Assembly: GCA_902826695.1 (NCBI GenBank)
Contig: CADEFU010000008.1
Span: 1 to 64,000, forward strand
Reading direction: 5' to 3'
Length of the DNA stretch: 64,000 bases
DNA from: an uncultured Alphaproteobacteria bacterium
GTDB taxonomy: Bacteria; Pseudomonadota; Alphaproteobacteria; Micropepsales; Micropepsaceae
In this document: one piece after another, positions 1 to 8,039 of the stretch
How positions within the stretch are numbered: the first letter of the stretch is position 1
Layout of the letters: the number at the start of each line of letters is the position of its first letter
Program-made: the position numbers and the translations under genes
Notes under the pieces: model-generated
What the model saw: the letters and a program-made list of their open reading frames with translations, nothing else
Database searches by the model: none
Told to the model about the DNA's origin: nothing

Positions 1-1420
1 TCTCGAACACGGGTACGATCGCCGGCGGGTCGAACGGGGCGATCCTGGCGCTCGGCACGATGACCGGGGACTTTACGAATTCCGGCCAGATCTCGGGTGA
101 GACGGGCAACGGCGTTACGATCGAACTCGTCACGTGGGGTAGCGCGGAGGATGTGGCTGCCATCCTGAATACCATCGACGGCGTCATCTCCGGCGGTTCG
201 ACCGGATTCGAGCTTGAAGGCGATACGATCGTCGCTTCGTTCACGAACAACGGCACGATCACCGGCGGCAGCGGCGGCGTGGCCTTCGAAGTGGACGAGT
301 TCAACGCGCCGGTCGAAAACAACGGCACGATCACCGGCGGCGTCAATGGCCTGGCGATGTTGCTTGGCCAGGCAAACGGCGGGCTCACGAACACGGGCTT
401 GATCGCGGGCGAGACCGGTAACGGCGTCACGATCACGGTGACGGATTGGGGTTCGTCGGAGGCGCGGGCCGACATTACCAACACTGTTGATGGTGTGATC
501 ACGGGCGGGGCGACGGGCTTTGCGCTGAACGCCACGAATGTCTACGGCGACTTCCTGAACGACGGGTCGATCAGCGGCGACGGCGAGAACACCGGCGTGC
601 ACCTGACGGCCAATCTGTTCGACGGCGATTTCACGAACAACGGCCAGATCGAAAGCGCGTACAATGCGCTGAGATTGGACTTCGGCACGTTCGACGGTGC
701 TTTCTCGAACACGGGTACGATCGCCGGCGGGTCGAACGGGGCGATCCTGGCGCTCGGTACGATGACCGGTAGCTTCACGAACTCCGGCCTGATCTCGGGC
801 GAAGCCGGTAACGGCGTCACGATCACCGCGACGGATTGGGGTTCATCGGAGGCGCGCGCCGACATTACCAACACTGTTGATGGTGTGGTCACCGGTGGGG
901 CGACGGGTTTTGCGCTGAATGCCACGAACGTCTACGGCGACTTCCTGAACGACGGGTCGATCAGCGGCGACGGCGAGAACACCGGCGTGCACCTGACGGC
1001 CAATCTGTTCGACGGCGATTTCACGAACAACGGCCAGATCGAAAGCGCGTACAATGCGCTGAGATTGGACTTCGGCACGTTCGACGGTGCGTTCTCGAAC
1101 ACAGGCACGATCGCCGGCGGCGCGAATGGGGCGATCCTCGCGCTCGGCACGATGACCGGGGACTTCACGAATTCCGGCCAGATCTCGGGCGAAACCGGCA
1201 ACGGCGTTGCGATCGAACTCGTCACGTGGGGTAGCGCGGAGGACGTGGCTGCCATCCTAAATACCATCGACGGCGTCATCTCCGGCGGTTCGACCGGATT
1301 CGAGCTTGAAGGCGATACGATCGTCGCTTCGTTCACGAACAACGGCACGATCACCGGCGGCAGCGGCGGCGTGGCATTCGAAGTGGACGACTTCAACATG
1401 CCGGTTGAGAACACCGGCAC
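1..1420 (+). repeat. Long near-identical tandem blocks inside the autotransporter passenger
   Basis: Bases 541-700 are identical to 931-1090, an offset of exactly 390 bp (130 codons). Bases 60 to about 330 recur at 1152 to about 1420 with few changes, an offset of 1092 bp (364 codons), and the first 55 bases recur from 703. All offsets are multiples of three, so block gain or loss keeps the frame. Such identity at synonymous positions indicates recent duplication or gene conversion. Confidence 0.9.
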
Positions 1421-3614
1421 GATCGAGGGCGGGGCCAACGGTATCGTCATGCTGCTGGCGCAAGCGCGTGGCGGCTTCACGAATTCGGGCGAGATCACGG
1501 GCGAAAGCGGTACCGGCGTTTCGATCGCGGCGACGAATTGGGGCGCAGCCGATGCGCGCGCCGACATCGTCAACACGTCGAGCGGCGTGATCACGGGCGG
1601 CGAGACCGGGTTCTACCTGAACGCCACGAACGTCTTTGGCGATTTCAAGAACGAAGGCTCGATCATCGGCGGCGGGAGCGAGACGGGCACGCATTTGATC
1701 GCGGGCACGTTCAACGGCGACGTGATCAACGAGGGTCTGACGCAAGCGGCGTCCAATGCCCTGCATCTGGAGTTCGGCATACTGAACGGCGTGGTGCGCA
1801 ACACGGGCACAATCGAAGCGACGGATCTGCCGGGAACGGCGGTGTTGCTCGAGATCGGCAACGGCGCGGAATTCACGAACACGGGCGGCGGTTTGATCCG
1901 GGGCGACGTGCACCTTGCCGGTGCTGCGGCCTATGCGTTCATTGGCGGCGACGGCGGCGTCGAGGGCAGCCTGATCGGCGAGAGCGGCGAAGGCAACGAC
2001 GACACGATCACCGTCACCGGCGAGCATTATTTCGTGGGCGGCACGGCGAGCAATTTTGCAAGCTTCACGGTGGCAGGCGGCGGCGCGGCGCTGATGGGCG
2101 CGCGCAGCGAAGGCGGCAGCAGCGCCGGCGGCTATGCGTTTGCGAATGTCGACCAGCTGACGGTCGCGAACGGCGGCTTGCTGTATATCGACCGGTCGGC
2201 CGTGCTTGAGGTCGGGAGCTACACACAGGAAGCGGGCGGCATCCTTGAGTTTTTCTTAGGTGCGCCGGAGGACTTTTCGGAGCTCACCGGCGACGTGACG
2301 GCAGGGGAGGGCGACTACGGCCGTCTCGTCGTGAACGGGGTTGCAAACTTGAACGGCACGGTGACGGGCTTCCTCGATCCGCTGTTCGACGCGGCGAACG
2401 GGGACCTGACGTCGGTGCGCTATGAAGACGTGATCGTGGCCGAAGGCGGTATCAACGGCGACTTCACGTCGGTGGCGCTGATTGCGAATTCGTCGTTGTT
2501 CGAGATGAATTCGACCGTCGACGGCAACACGATCGATGTGACGGTGGCGCGAACATCGCTTGGCGACATCAGCGATGTGCCCGGCGTGATCGTGAGCCTG
2601 GGCGGACCGTTCGACGCGATGGTGAGCGACCGGTCGAACGGCGTGGGCTCGTCGTCGTGCGGCCTGGCCAGCGCGAGCGGCGGGTCGTGCCTCAACCGCT
2701 TCGCGCAGAACGACGCAACGCAGGTCATGACCGACGCGTCGCCGGAAGATCCGTTCGATTGGTTGCGCACCGGGGTGCGCGCCGTGGGCGAGCTGGCGGT
2801 CTGGGGCCGGGGTATCGGCGCCTGGGGCGAGAGCGACGGTTGGGCGGGCAGCAAAGGCAGCAAGTTCGATCTGGCCGGCGCGATCGTCGGCGTCGACTAT
2901 GTGTTCGACCGCGACCTGATGGCGGGTGTGGCCGCGCAGTGGACGACGACCAACGTCGACTTCAAAGGCCGGCCCGACAACGCCGACGTCGACAACTTCG
3001 AGTTCGGCGCCTATGCGTCTCTCGGCGATGCGCGGCTTTACTTGAACGCGAATGCGAGTGCGATCTGGCACAATGTCAGGGTGCACCGGTTCACGAACGG
3101 CGGCGGTCAGGCGCTGGGCGACTATGCCGGCACGACGCTGTCGGTGTTTGCGGAAGCCGGCAAGATTTTCGAGACCGACGAGGGCTTGCGCATTGGGCCG
3201 TTCATGGCGCTGAGCCTGACCCATCTTGAAACCGATCCCTATCGCGAGAAAGGGACGGGGCCGTTGTTGTTCGTGCGCGGCGCCGAGCTCGACTCGCTCA
3301 AGAGCGCGATCGGGGCGCGGTTCGGTTATCCGATCGAGCTGGAGTCGGGACGCAAGGTGGTGCCGGAGCTGCGGCTTGCCTGGGGGCATGAGTTCATGGA
3401 CAACCAGGCGTCGTTTAACGCCAGCGTGATCGGGCAGAACGGGGCACCCAGCGTCATCCTGGGCGAGAAGTTCGCGCGCGACACGATCATGGTGGGAACG
3501 GGCGTGACCGTGCCGGTGTCGGATTCGACGAACATCTATGTCGACTACGACGCGGGACTGAACCCGGATATCACGACCCACACGGTGTCGTTGGGTTTCA
3601 GGACGCGCTGGTAG
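1..3614 (+). CDS. Autotransporter with beta-helix repeat passenger (5' end outside window)
   Basis: The frame is open from the first base, so the gene begins upstream; the first in-frame ATG at 60 lies inside a repeat and is not the start. Roughly the first 630 visible residues are imperfect repeats of about 20 residues of the form F-x-N-x-G-x-I-x-G, rich in Gly, Asn and Thr, as in right-handed beta-helix passengers of type V secretion. From about 2760 the sequence changes to alternating aromatic and polar strands and ends in FRTRW, as expected for a 12-stranded outer-membrane autotransporter barrel of about 280 residues. The protein is therefore probably a surface adhesin; its ligand cannot be inferred. 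The passenger DNA contains near-identical long blocks described separately. Family assignment is strong; specific function is unknown. Confidence 0.9.
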   Translation, partial: SNTGTIAGGSNGAILALGTMTGDFTNSGQISGETGNGVTIELVTWGSAEDVAAILNTIDGVISGGSTGFELEGDTIVASFTNNGTITGGSGGVAFEVDEFNAPVENNGTITGGVNGLAMLLGQANGGLTNTGLIAGETGNGVTITVTDWGSSEARADITNTVDGVITGGATGFALNATNVYGDFLNDGSISGDGENTGVHLTANLFDGDFTNNGQIESAYNALRLDFGTFDGAFSNTGTIAGGSNGAILALGTMTGSFTNSGLISGEAGNGVTITATDWGSSEARADITNTVDGVVTGGATGFALNATNVYGDFLNDGSISGDGENTGVHLTANLFDGDFTNNGQIESAYNALRLDFGTFDGAFSNTGTIAGGANGAILALGTMTGDFTNSGQISGETGNGVAIELVTWGSAEDVAAILNTIDGVISGGSTGFELEGDTIVASFTNNGTITGGSGGVAFEVDDFNMPVENTGTIEGGANGIVMLLAQARGGFTNSGEITGESGTGVSIAATNWGAADARADIVNTSSGVITGGETGFYLNATNVFGDFKNEGSIIGGGSETGTHLIAGTFNGDVINEGLTQAASNALHLEFGILNGVVRNTGTIEATDLPGTAVLLEIGNGAEFTNTGGGLIRGDVHLAGAAAYAFIGGDGGVEGSLIGESGEGNDDTITVTGEHYFVGGTASNFASFTVAGGGAALMGARSEGGSSAGGYAFANVDQLTVANGGLLYIDRSAVLEVGSYTQEAGGILEFFLGAPEDFSELTGDVTAGEGDYGRLVVNGVANLNGTVTGFLDPLFDAANGDLTSVRYEDVIVAEGGINGDFTSVALIANSSLFEMNSTVDGNTIDVTVARTSLGDISDVPGVIVSLGGPFDAMVSDRSNGVGSSSCGLASASGGSCLNRFAQNDATQVMTDASPEDPFDWLRTGVRAVGELAVWGRGIGAWGESDGWAGSKGSKFDLAGAIVGVDYVFDRDLMAGVAAQWTTTNVDFKGRPDNADVDNFEFGAYASLGDARLYLNANASAIWHNVRVHRFTNGGGQALGDYAGTTLSVFAEAGKIFETDEGLRIGPFMALSLTHLETDPYREKGTGPLLFVRGAELDSLKSAIGARFGYPIELESGRKVVPELRLAWGHEFMDNQASFNASVIGQNGAPSVILGEKFARDTIMVGTGVTVPVSDSTNIYVDYDAGLNPDITTHTVSLGFRTRW

Positions 3615-3710
3615 GCGCAAGGGCGCTTCGAACGCTCTTGCCGGCGGCGGCGCCGGCCTCGTTGCGCAGGTGACGGCGCACGGAGCCGCGCAGGGCGTGA
3701 CCGTCGCCCG

Positions 3711-4604
3711 TTAGCGTTCGCCGGTGGCGAGCCAGCGGGCGCAGGCGGGACCGAGTTCGCTGAGCGCGCGGGCTTCGTAGGCGGCGCTGTCTGCGGCCGA
3801 CAGCGTCTCGTGCCAGCGGCCGTTGACGCCTTTGTTGATGAAGACTTGCGCGCCCGCGTCCCAGAAGGCGCCGCCCAGCGGCACGCTTTTGGTCGCGTTC
3901 GCTTTCATCCAATCGAACGAGCAGTACTCGAGAATTTTCGGCCAGTCCGCTTCTTTGACGTCGATGTCGAGGAACGTCGCCATCTTGCGCATCTCGCCCG
4001 GCAGATCGCGCTTGAGATCGGCGAAGTGCACGAGCATGAGGTTCGGCAGATCGCGGATCGCCCACCAGCTGCGCACGTTGTCCCAGAACGGCCAGAACGG
4101 ATGACCGTCGCGCGTGAGCCAATCGCGGAAGTACTGTTTGATGTCGGCGGGCGGCGGTTCGATCGGCGGGCCCACGCGTCCCGGCGTGTCGTTCAGCGCC
4201 TGGTACCACAGCGCGTTCGCGTTGACGTGATGGTTGTACATGCTCCACACGACGTCGCGCCCGTCGCGGCCGATATAGAGGTATTTCGCGCGGGGGCTAT
4301 AGACGAGCGCGTCCACCGGCAGATGCGTTTTGAGAAAGCGGCGGTGCGTTTGGGCCTCGACGAGCGGCAGCTTCACCGCCTTGGGCGGCACCCGCAGATC
4401 GAGCCAGGGCGACATCTCCGCGACGGCGAGATCGGGATTGGGCCCGAACAGCATCTGGGCCAGGATTTGCTGCATCCAGGTCGTGCCCGACTTTGCGTAG
4501 GTGGACACGACGATGTCGTCGTCGCGGAAGGCGAGGTCGTTCCAGATCGTCGAGTCGAAATGATGGTTGTGAAACTCGCGGGTCTTTTTCGGAAAGCTGG
4601 GCAT
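3711..4604 (-). CDS. Sulfotransferase family protein (PAPS-dependent)
   Basis: Cytosolic-type sulfotransferase of 297 residues, expected to move a sulfuryl group from PAPS to a hydroxyl or amine acceptor. The 5'-phosphosulfate loop KSGTTW is at residues 38-43, the 3'-phosphate motif RDGRDVVWSMY is near 113-123, and a KGVNGRW motif near the C-terminus matches the family KGxxGxW loop. An upstream in-frame ATG at 4631 exists, but the ATG at 4604 has GGAG six bases before it, so I chose 4604. There is no signal peptide. It faces the autotransporter gene convergently and has no obvious operon partner, so the acceptor is unknown. Confidence 0.85.
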   Translation of the reverse strand: MPSFPKKTREFHNHHFDSTIWNDLAFRDDDIVVSTYAKSGTTWMQQILAQMLFGPNPDLAVAEMSPWLDLRVPPKAVKLPLVEAQTHRRFLKTHLPVDALVYSPRAKYLYIGRDGRDVVWSMYNHHVNANALWYQALNDTPGRVGPPIEPPPADIKQYFRDWLTRDGHPFWPFWDNVRSWWAIRDLPNLMLVHFADLKRDLPGEMRKMATFLDIDVKEADWPKILEYCSFDWMKANATKSVPLGGAFWDAGAQVFINKGVNGRWHETLSAADSAAYEARALSELGPACARWLATGER

Positions 4605-4660
4605 GGGTGGCTCCGGTGGTGACGCGAGCATAGGCTGAGACGCGGGTGGTGGCGAGCGGG

Positions 4661-4741
4661 CCTGGGACCGCCGGCTTCCAGCCGGCTCTTCTTGAGCGTC
4701 TGAGAGTCCGCAAGAGCCGGCTGGACGCCGGCGGTCCCAGG
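4661..4741. repeat. Palindromic intergenic repeat, 30-bp arms, copy 1
   Basis: The left arm at 4661-4690 and the right arm at 4712-4741 are reverse complements with one mismatch, separated by a 21-bp spacer (4691-4711). The arms begin CCTGGGACCGCCGGC and end GCCGGCGGTCCCAGG. A related copy lies at 5395-5544, on the other side of the small gene between them. The layout suggests a dispersed REP-like or MITE-like element able to form a long hairpin. Confidence 0.85.
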
Positions 4742-4745
4742 AAGC

Positions 4746-5303
4746 TCACCCCGCCGCGCAGGGCCAGTGGCCCGGCGCGATGACGGCGGCGGGCCAGGAA
4801 GTGTGGAACCGGCCGGACTGGCCCCAGAGGTGTGCGCTTGTCTTGCGGCGGAACGGGCCCATGGGCGTGGCGACGCGCCGCTTTGTCGTTCGGACGACGT
4901 GGCCGTTGCGGAGCAGTTCCCCGCGCAAGCCTTCGCTGCGTGTGCAGCGGGCGGTGACGGTGAGCCGATAGACCCAAGTGTCGCGCCCCATAATGAAATT
5001 GCCGCCGTTCGTTTGCATCCAGCGCAGCTGATCCGCGTGGATGAAGCCGCACGGCACCCAGGGCCGGTCGCAGGCGACGCTGACGAAGGGGCCGGCGTTC
5101 GTTCCGACGACGCTGCCCGCCGGGCGCGCGAGCGGCGCGCCGCTCGGATCGTAGAGCACGCCGCGCCAACCTTGGCTGCGCGTGCCGGGCGCGGTGACTG
5201 TGATTTCATAGAACAGGCGCGCCTCGGCGGCGGAGGCGGGTGGGGTGAGGGTGAAGTTGAAGGCCAGGGTGAGCGTGAGCAGAAGGGACAAAATGATGCG
5301 CAC
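4746..5303 (-). CDS. Small secreted protein with two internal repeats, function unknown
   Basis: A 185-residue protein with a clear Sec signal peptide: MRII, a hydrophobic core rich in Leu, then PPASAAEA as a likely signal peptidase I site near residue 26. The mature part holds two similar units, one with ITVTAPGTRSQGWRGVLYD and one with LTVTARCTRSEGLRGELLR, each followed by a Thr/Gly/Pro-rich stretch and a Trp/His segment. This suggests a duplicated beta-rich domain, probably periplasmic. I do not recognise the family. The gene stands alone between two palindromic repeats; its stop lies only a few bases beyond copy 1. Confidence 0.65.
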   Translation of the reverse strand: MRIILSLLLTLTLAFNFTLTPPASAAEARLFYEITVTAPGTRSQGWRGVLYDPSGAPLARPAGSVVGTNAGPFVSVACDRPWVPCGFIHADQLRWMQTNGGNFIMGRDTWVYRLTVTARCTRSEGLRGELLRNGHVVRTTKRRVATPMGPFRRKTSAHLWGQSGRFHTSWPAAVIAPGHWPCAAG

Positions 5304-5394
5304 GGGGCGGGCCTCTACGTGTTCGACGTGTCGACGCTAAGGCAACAGTGCGGCCCCGCGCGTTGATGCGGGTCAAGGAAGCAGCATGCGGCGC

Positions 5395-5544
5395 CCTGGG
5401 ACCGCCGACCCACTTCGCTAAAGCTTCGAGGGCCGAGTGTGCCCAAATTTGTCCGCCGTAGCTTTAGCGTAGGCGGGCTTCCAGCCGGCTCTTCTTGAGC
5501 GTTTGAGAGTCGGCAAGTGCCGGCAGGATGCCGGCGGTCCCAGG
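5395..5544. repeat. Palindromic repeat copy 2, interrupted by a second palindrome
   Basis: The outer parts (5395-5407 and about 5477-5544) match copy 1 at 4661-4741, including its spacer. The left arm is interrupted by about 69 bp (5408-5476) that carry their own inverted repeat: CGCTAAAGCT at 5416-5425 pairs with AGCTTTAGCG at 5460-5469. This looks like one repeat family inserted in another. The rest of the 5304-5609 interval holds nothing I can identify. Confidence 0.75.
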
Positions 5545-5609
5545 AAGATTGAGGCGGTTGATAGTGACGCCGCGCGAACGAGTCTCGCGCGGCGTTGGTT
5601 GGGTTGCGA

Positions 5610-6011
5610 TCAGGCGATCGGGATGCGGCGGGGGCGGGCGTCTTCGATTTTCGGCAGGGTCAGCGTCAGGACGCCGTCTTCGAGTGCCGCGCTGATGCGT
5701 TTGGCGTCGATCTGGCTCGACAGGCTGAACGAGCGGGCGAAGTGGCCCACGTTGTATTCGCTGTAGAGGGGATCGAGCCCGTCATATTTCGAAAAGTCGA
5801 TCCGGCCTTCGATGCGCAGCAGATCGTTTTCGAGGTTGAGGTCCAGATCCTTCTTTTCGACGCCCGGAAGCTCCAGCACGACGGTCAGCGCTTCTTCGGT
5901 TTCGAAGATGTCGGCGACCGGCGTGAAGCTGCGCGCCGGGATCGTGCGTTCGCCGGTGGTTGCGACTTCCTTCTTTTCTTGCACGGTCAGGGGTTGAGAG
6001 GACTTGCTCAT
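5610..6011 (-). CDS. Hsp20/alpha-crystallin small heat-shock protein (distal gene)
   Basis: A 133-residue small heat-shock protein, an ATP-independent holdase. The alpha-crystallin domain runs from about residue 30 to 130: FTPVADIFET opens it, VLELPGVEKKDLDL is the typical beta3-beta4 region, and GVLTLTLPKIE is the family G-V-L-x-L-x-L-P signature. The N-terminal region is short and the usual C-terminal I-x-I is present as IPI. A GAGGAG ribosome site lies about 10 bases before the ATG. It is the last gene of the heat-shock operon, 24 bp after its Hsp20 paralogue. Two dissimilar Hsp20 proteins in one operon suggest hetero-oligomers, as is known for rhizobial class A and B proteins. Confidence 0.93.
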   Translation of the reverse strand: MSKSSQPLTVQEKKEVATTGERTIPARSFTPVADIFETEEALTVVLELPGVEKKDLDLNLENDLLRIEGRIDFSKYDGLDPLYSEYNVGHFARSFSLSSQIDAKRISAALEDGVLTLTLPKIEDARPRRIPIA

Positions 6012-6035
6012 GATCGTTCGTCTCCTCGCGTCGCG

Positions 6036-6461
6036 TTAGTTGATGGCAATGGTGCGCGGCTTGGCGCTTTCCGCACGCGGCAGATAGAGCGCAAGAACGC
6101 CGTCGCGGAACTCGGCTTTGATCCGGTCGGGGTCGACTTCGACGGGCAGTGTGATCGTGCGATCGAAGCGGCCCTCCGCGCGCTCGCGCCGGTGCAGGCT
6201 TGCGCGTTCGCCATAGGCGATCGTCTTGGTGCCCGAGACGCGCACGGTGTTGCCCTTGGCCTCGACCTTGAGGTCCGCCTTGTGCACGCCGGGCGCTTCG
6301 GCGATGACGACGATGTCGTCGCCTTTGGCGAAGACATTCAGCGGCGGGAAGGCGCCGCGGCCGGATGGCGACAGGTCGAACCAGCCGCTGTCGCGCAGGC
6401 TGTCGAGCGAGCGCTGGAAGTTGAGCATCGCCTCGAACGGATTGATGGAAAATAGAGCCAT
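6036..6461 (-). CDS. Hsp20/alpha-crystallin small heat-shock protein (proximal gene)
   Basis: A 141-residue small heat-shock protein. It opens MALFSINPFEAML, an N-terminal arm with hydrophobic side chains typical of IbpA-like proteins. The alpha-crystallin domain starts near PPLNVFAKGDD, includes VIAEAPGVHKADLKV, and ends with GVLALYLPRAESAKPRTIAIN, where IAI is the C-terminal anchoring motif. The frame stays open well upstream, but AAGGAG lies 10 bases before the ATG at 6461 and the extra upstream residues are Arg/Pro-rich and non-homologous, so I start here. It is preceded by two small coupled frames and followed by a second Hsp20. Confidence 0.93.
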   Translation of the reverse strand: MALFSINPFEAMLNFQRSLDSLRDSGWFDLSPSGRGAFPPLNVFAKGDDIVVIAEAPGVHKADLKVEAKGNTVRVSGTKTIAYGERASLHRRERAEGRFDRTITLPVEVDPDRIKAEFRDGVLALYLPRAESAKPRTIAIN

Positions 6462-6522
6462 GGGGTTGTTTCTCCTTATCTGCGATGTTTGTTGAACCGG
6501 CGCGCGTGCTTGCCCTTTGCGA

Positions 6523-6717
6523 TCAAAGCCCGGGGAAGACGCGCGGCCAACGCGGCGGCACCTCGGCCGTGACGGGCGGTTCGCCGGCCGTCCACCGCGA
6601 AGGGCCGGCTTGCGGCGGGGTTTCCTTCGCGGCGTCGCGCGTGCGGGCGGCAAGGCGCGCCCGCGGGAGAGGCGGAAGCGGGGCGGCTTCCGCCGTCGAT
6701 GCGGTCACGTCGATCAT
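6523..6717 (-). CDS. Small Pro/Arg-rich protein coupled to upstream membrane protein
   Basis: A 64-codon frame with a GGAG ribosome site nine bases before its ATG. The ATG overlaps the stop of the preceding gene (ATGA at 6714-6717), which argues for translational coupling and for reality of the frame. The product is rich in Ala, Pro and Arg, has no membrane segment and ends WPRVFPGL. I know no family. It sits in the heat-shock operon 61 bp upstream of the first Hsp20 gene. It could be a non-conserved spacer frame; conservation would decide. Confidence 0.45.
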   Translation of the reverse strand: MIDVTASTAEAAPLPPLPRARLAARTRDAAKETPPQAGPSRWTAGEPPVTAEVPPRWPRVFPGL

Positions 6718-6989
6718 GGCCGCGTTCTCCGCGCGCGCGACAGGGACGACGAACGAACCGGACGCCAGGTGAGGGGCCCGGCGGCGCCGATGTGGGAGCG
6801 GTTCGCCGGCGCTTCAAGACCCCGCCCGGGTGTTGCGAGCGCGTCGCGCGTGCGCTCCATGTGGATGACGGCGGCGACGATGGCGGCGGTGACGAGACCG
6901 GCCACGGGCCCGGCCGTCATCCAGGCGCAGGTGGTGAAGGCGGCGATGGTCGTCGAGATTTCGATCGCGTTTCGAAGACCGTTGAACAT
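6714..6989 (-). CDS. Small membrane protein, first main gene of the heat-shock operon
   Basis: A 91-residue protein. The ATG at 6989 has a strong AGGAGG seven bases upstream, so I prefer it to a longer upstream start. Residues 12-44 are hydrophobic (TTIAAFTTCAWM, then AGPVAGLVTAAIVAAVI), compatible with one long or two short membrane spans; the rest is polar and Arg-rich. Position behind the RpoH-like promoter and tight coupling to the next frame suggest heat induction. I do not recognise a family and infer no activity. Confidence 0.6.
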   Translation of the reverse strand: MFNGLRNAIEISTTIAAFTTCAWMTAGPVAGLVTAAIVAAVIHMERTRDALATPGRGLEAPANRSHIGAAGPLTWRPVRSSSLSRARRTRP

Positions 6990-7021
6990 GGGATGTCCTC
7001 CTGTCGTCGAATGTTTTGGCT

Positions 7022-7072
7022 TTAGTGCCGCCGGCGTGTTGCCGGACGGTTTTGCAGCGGGCGGAAATTCAT
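7022..7072 (-). CDS. 16-codon leader frame resembling the GroES N-terminus
   Basis: The frame encodes MNFRPLQNRPATRRRH and ends in TAA. AAGGAGG lies about seven bases before the ATG, one of the best ribosome sites in this operon. The product matches the start of alphaproteobacterial GroES (family form M-N/K-F-R-P-L-H-D-R-V-V-V-R/K-R) at most of the first nine positions and in the later Arg pair, then stops. It lies between the RpoH-like promoter and the first main gene. It may be a groES remnant from which the leader was recruited, or a regulatory leader peptide. A chance match is possible for so short a frame. Confidence 0.4.
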   Translation of the reverse strand: MNFRPLQNRPATRRRH

Positions 7073-7152
7073 AAGGATCCTCCTTTTGCAGACTGACGAT
7101 GTGAAAAATTTGCGGCCGGCGGCGCATGATGCGGCCGTCCGACGGCCAGCCG

Positions 7153-7181
7153 ATTTGGGAATTGGGTTTTTCGGTTTCAAG
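7153..7181 (-). promoter_or_regulatory. Candidate RpoH (sigma-32) heat-shock promoter
   Basis: On the minus strand CTTGAAA (7181-7175) is followed by 14 bases and then TCCCAAAT (7160-7153). The known heat-shock consensus is CTTGAAA, 13-15 bases, CCCCATNT. The -35 box is perfect and the -10 box differs at two defined positions. It points to the small-protein and Hsp20 operon and would give an untranslated leader of about 150 bases that contains the GroES-like frame. Confidence 0.65.
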
Positions 7182-7343
7182 ACCCGTTTACCGTGGCGCG
7201 CGCCGTGTTCGGCGCGGGGTCCTTTAAGGCGTTGGTCATGAACGAAATTTCATCGCCGCGGCCGGGCCCAAGGGCCTTGAAGACGGACGGGCCCAAGCCA
7301 AAAATTTCCGGCGGTCTTCAGTGAGACAATTGTGGAGACAGCC

Positions 7344-7925
7344 ATGACCAAACTCAGATCTCTTTTGCTTGTGGGTGCCGCGGTGGTGGCGTTGGGCGGT
7401 GTGGCCGCGGTGGCGGGCGACAAGCTTGCCTCGACCGGAAGCCGCCCGCAGACCATGACGGTGGCGTTGCCCGGCGGCGGCGTTGCGCACATCGCCTATA
7501 GCGAGCCGGTGCAACCGCGCGTGACGTTCGAGGAAGCCCCGTTCGCGCCGTTCGCCGATGTGCCGCGCGTTCGCTTTGACGAGGCGTTCGACGCGTTCGA
7601 TCCGTTCGCGTTTTGGCGGGACGAGTTCGGCCACGAGATGCAGCGTGTGCGCGCGATGATGGATCGCATGTCGGCGCTTGCGCTTCAGCCTTTGCCGGAC
7701 GGCGGCGGTGCGTTGCTGCAGGCGGGCGACGGCACGGCGGTGCCGGGCAGCTATAGCTATTCGTTCACGTCGACCACGACGGGCGGCAAGACCTGCGCCC
7801 GATCGGTGCAGGTGACGGCGCCGGCGGCGGGCGGTAAGCCCGAGGTGGTCGAGCGGACGAGCGGCGATTGCGAAGGCGCGGCGGCGACAGCGGCGCCGCA
7901 GCCGGGTGAGGCGACGGCGCTCTAG
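7344..7925 (+). CDS. Secreted or membrane-anchored protein divergent from heat-shock operon
   Basis: A 193-residue protein. The ATG at 7344 has GGAG six bases upstream; an in-frame GTG at 7332 lies before it. Residues 5-24 (LRSLLLVGAAVVALGGVAAV) form a signal peptide or anchor. The middle is acidic and aromatic (FDAFDPFAFWRDEF) with a Met-rich amphipathic helix (MQRVRAMMDRM); the C-terminal half has a Ser/Thr-rich SYSYSFTSTTTGGKTC segment and two cysteines that could form a disulfide. I do not recognise the family. Divergence from the heat-shock operon makes an envelope-stress role possible but unproven. Confidence 0.65.
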   Translation: MTKLRSLLLVGAAVVALGGVAAVAGDKLASTGSRPQTMTVALPGGGVAHIAYSEPVQPRVTFEEAPFAPFADVPRVRFDEAFDAFDPFAFWRDEFGHEMQRVRAMMDRMSALALQPLPDGGGALLQAGDGTAVPGSYSYSFTSTTTGGKTCARSVQVTAPAAGGKPEVVERTSGDCEGAAATAAPQPGEATAL

Positions 7926-8039
7926 CGCAGCGCTCGACGGCCTCCTGCGACCCGCCGAGCGGTTCGGCGGGTCGTGCACGCACCGTATATTTCGGCGTGG
8001 GTGGCATCCGCGTTTGCGGGCGTCTGTTATGATCCGCGT

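Noticed and set aside
2256-3620. A 454-codon minus-strand frame and others opposite the autotransporter
   Set aside because: Shadow frames of a GC-rich gene: Arg/His-rich, no motif. The plus-strand barrel is clearly coding.
6987-7140. ROSE-type RNA thermometer in the heat-shock leader
   Set aside because: I could not find the conserved U-(U/C)-GCU partner opposite the Shine-Dalgarno; only a folding calculation could support it.
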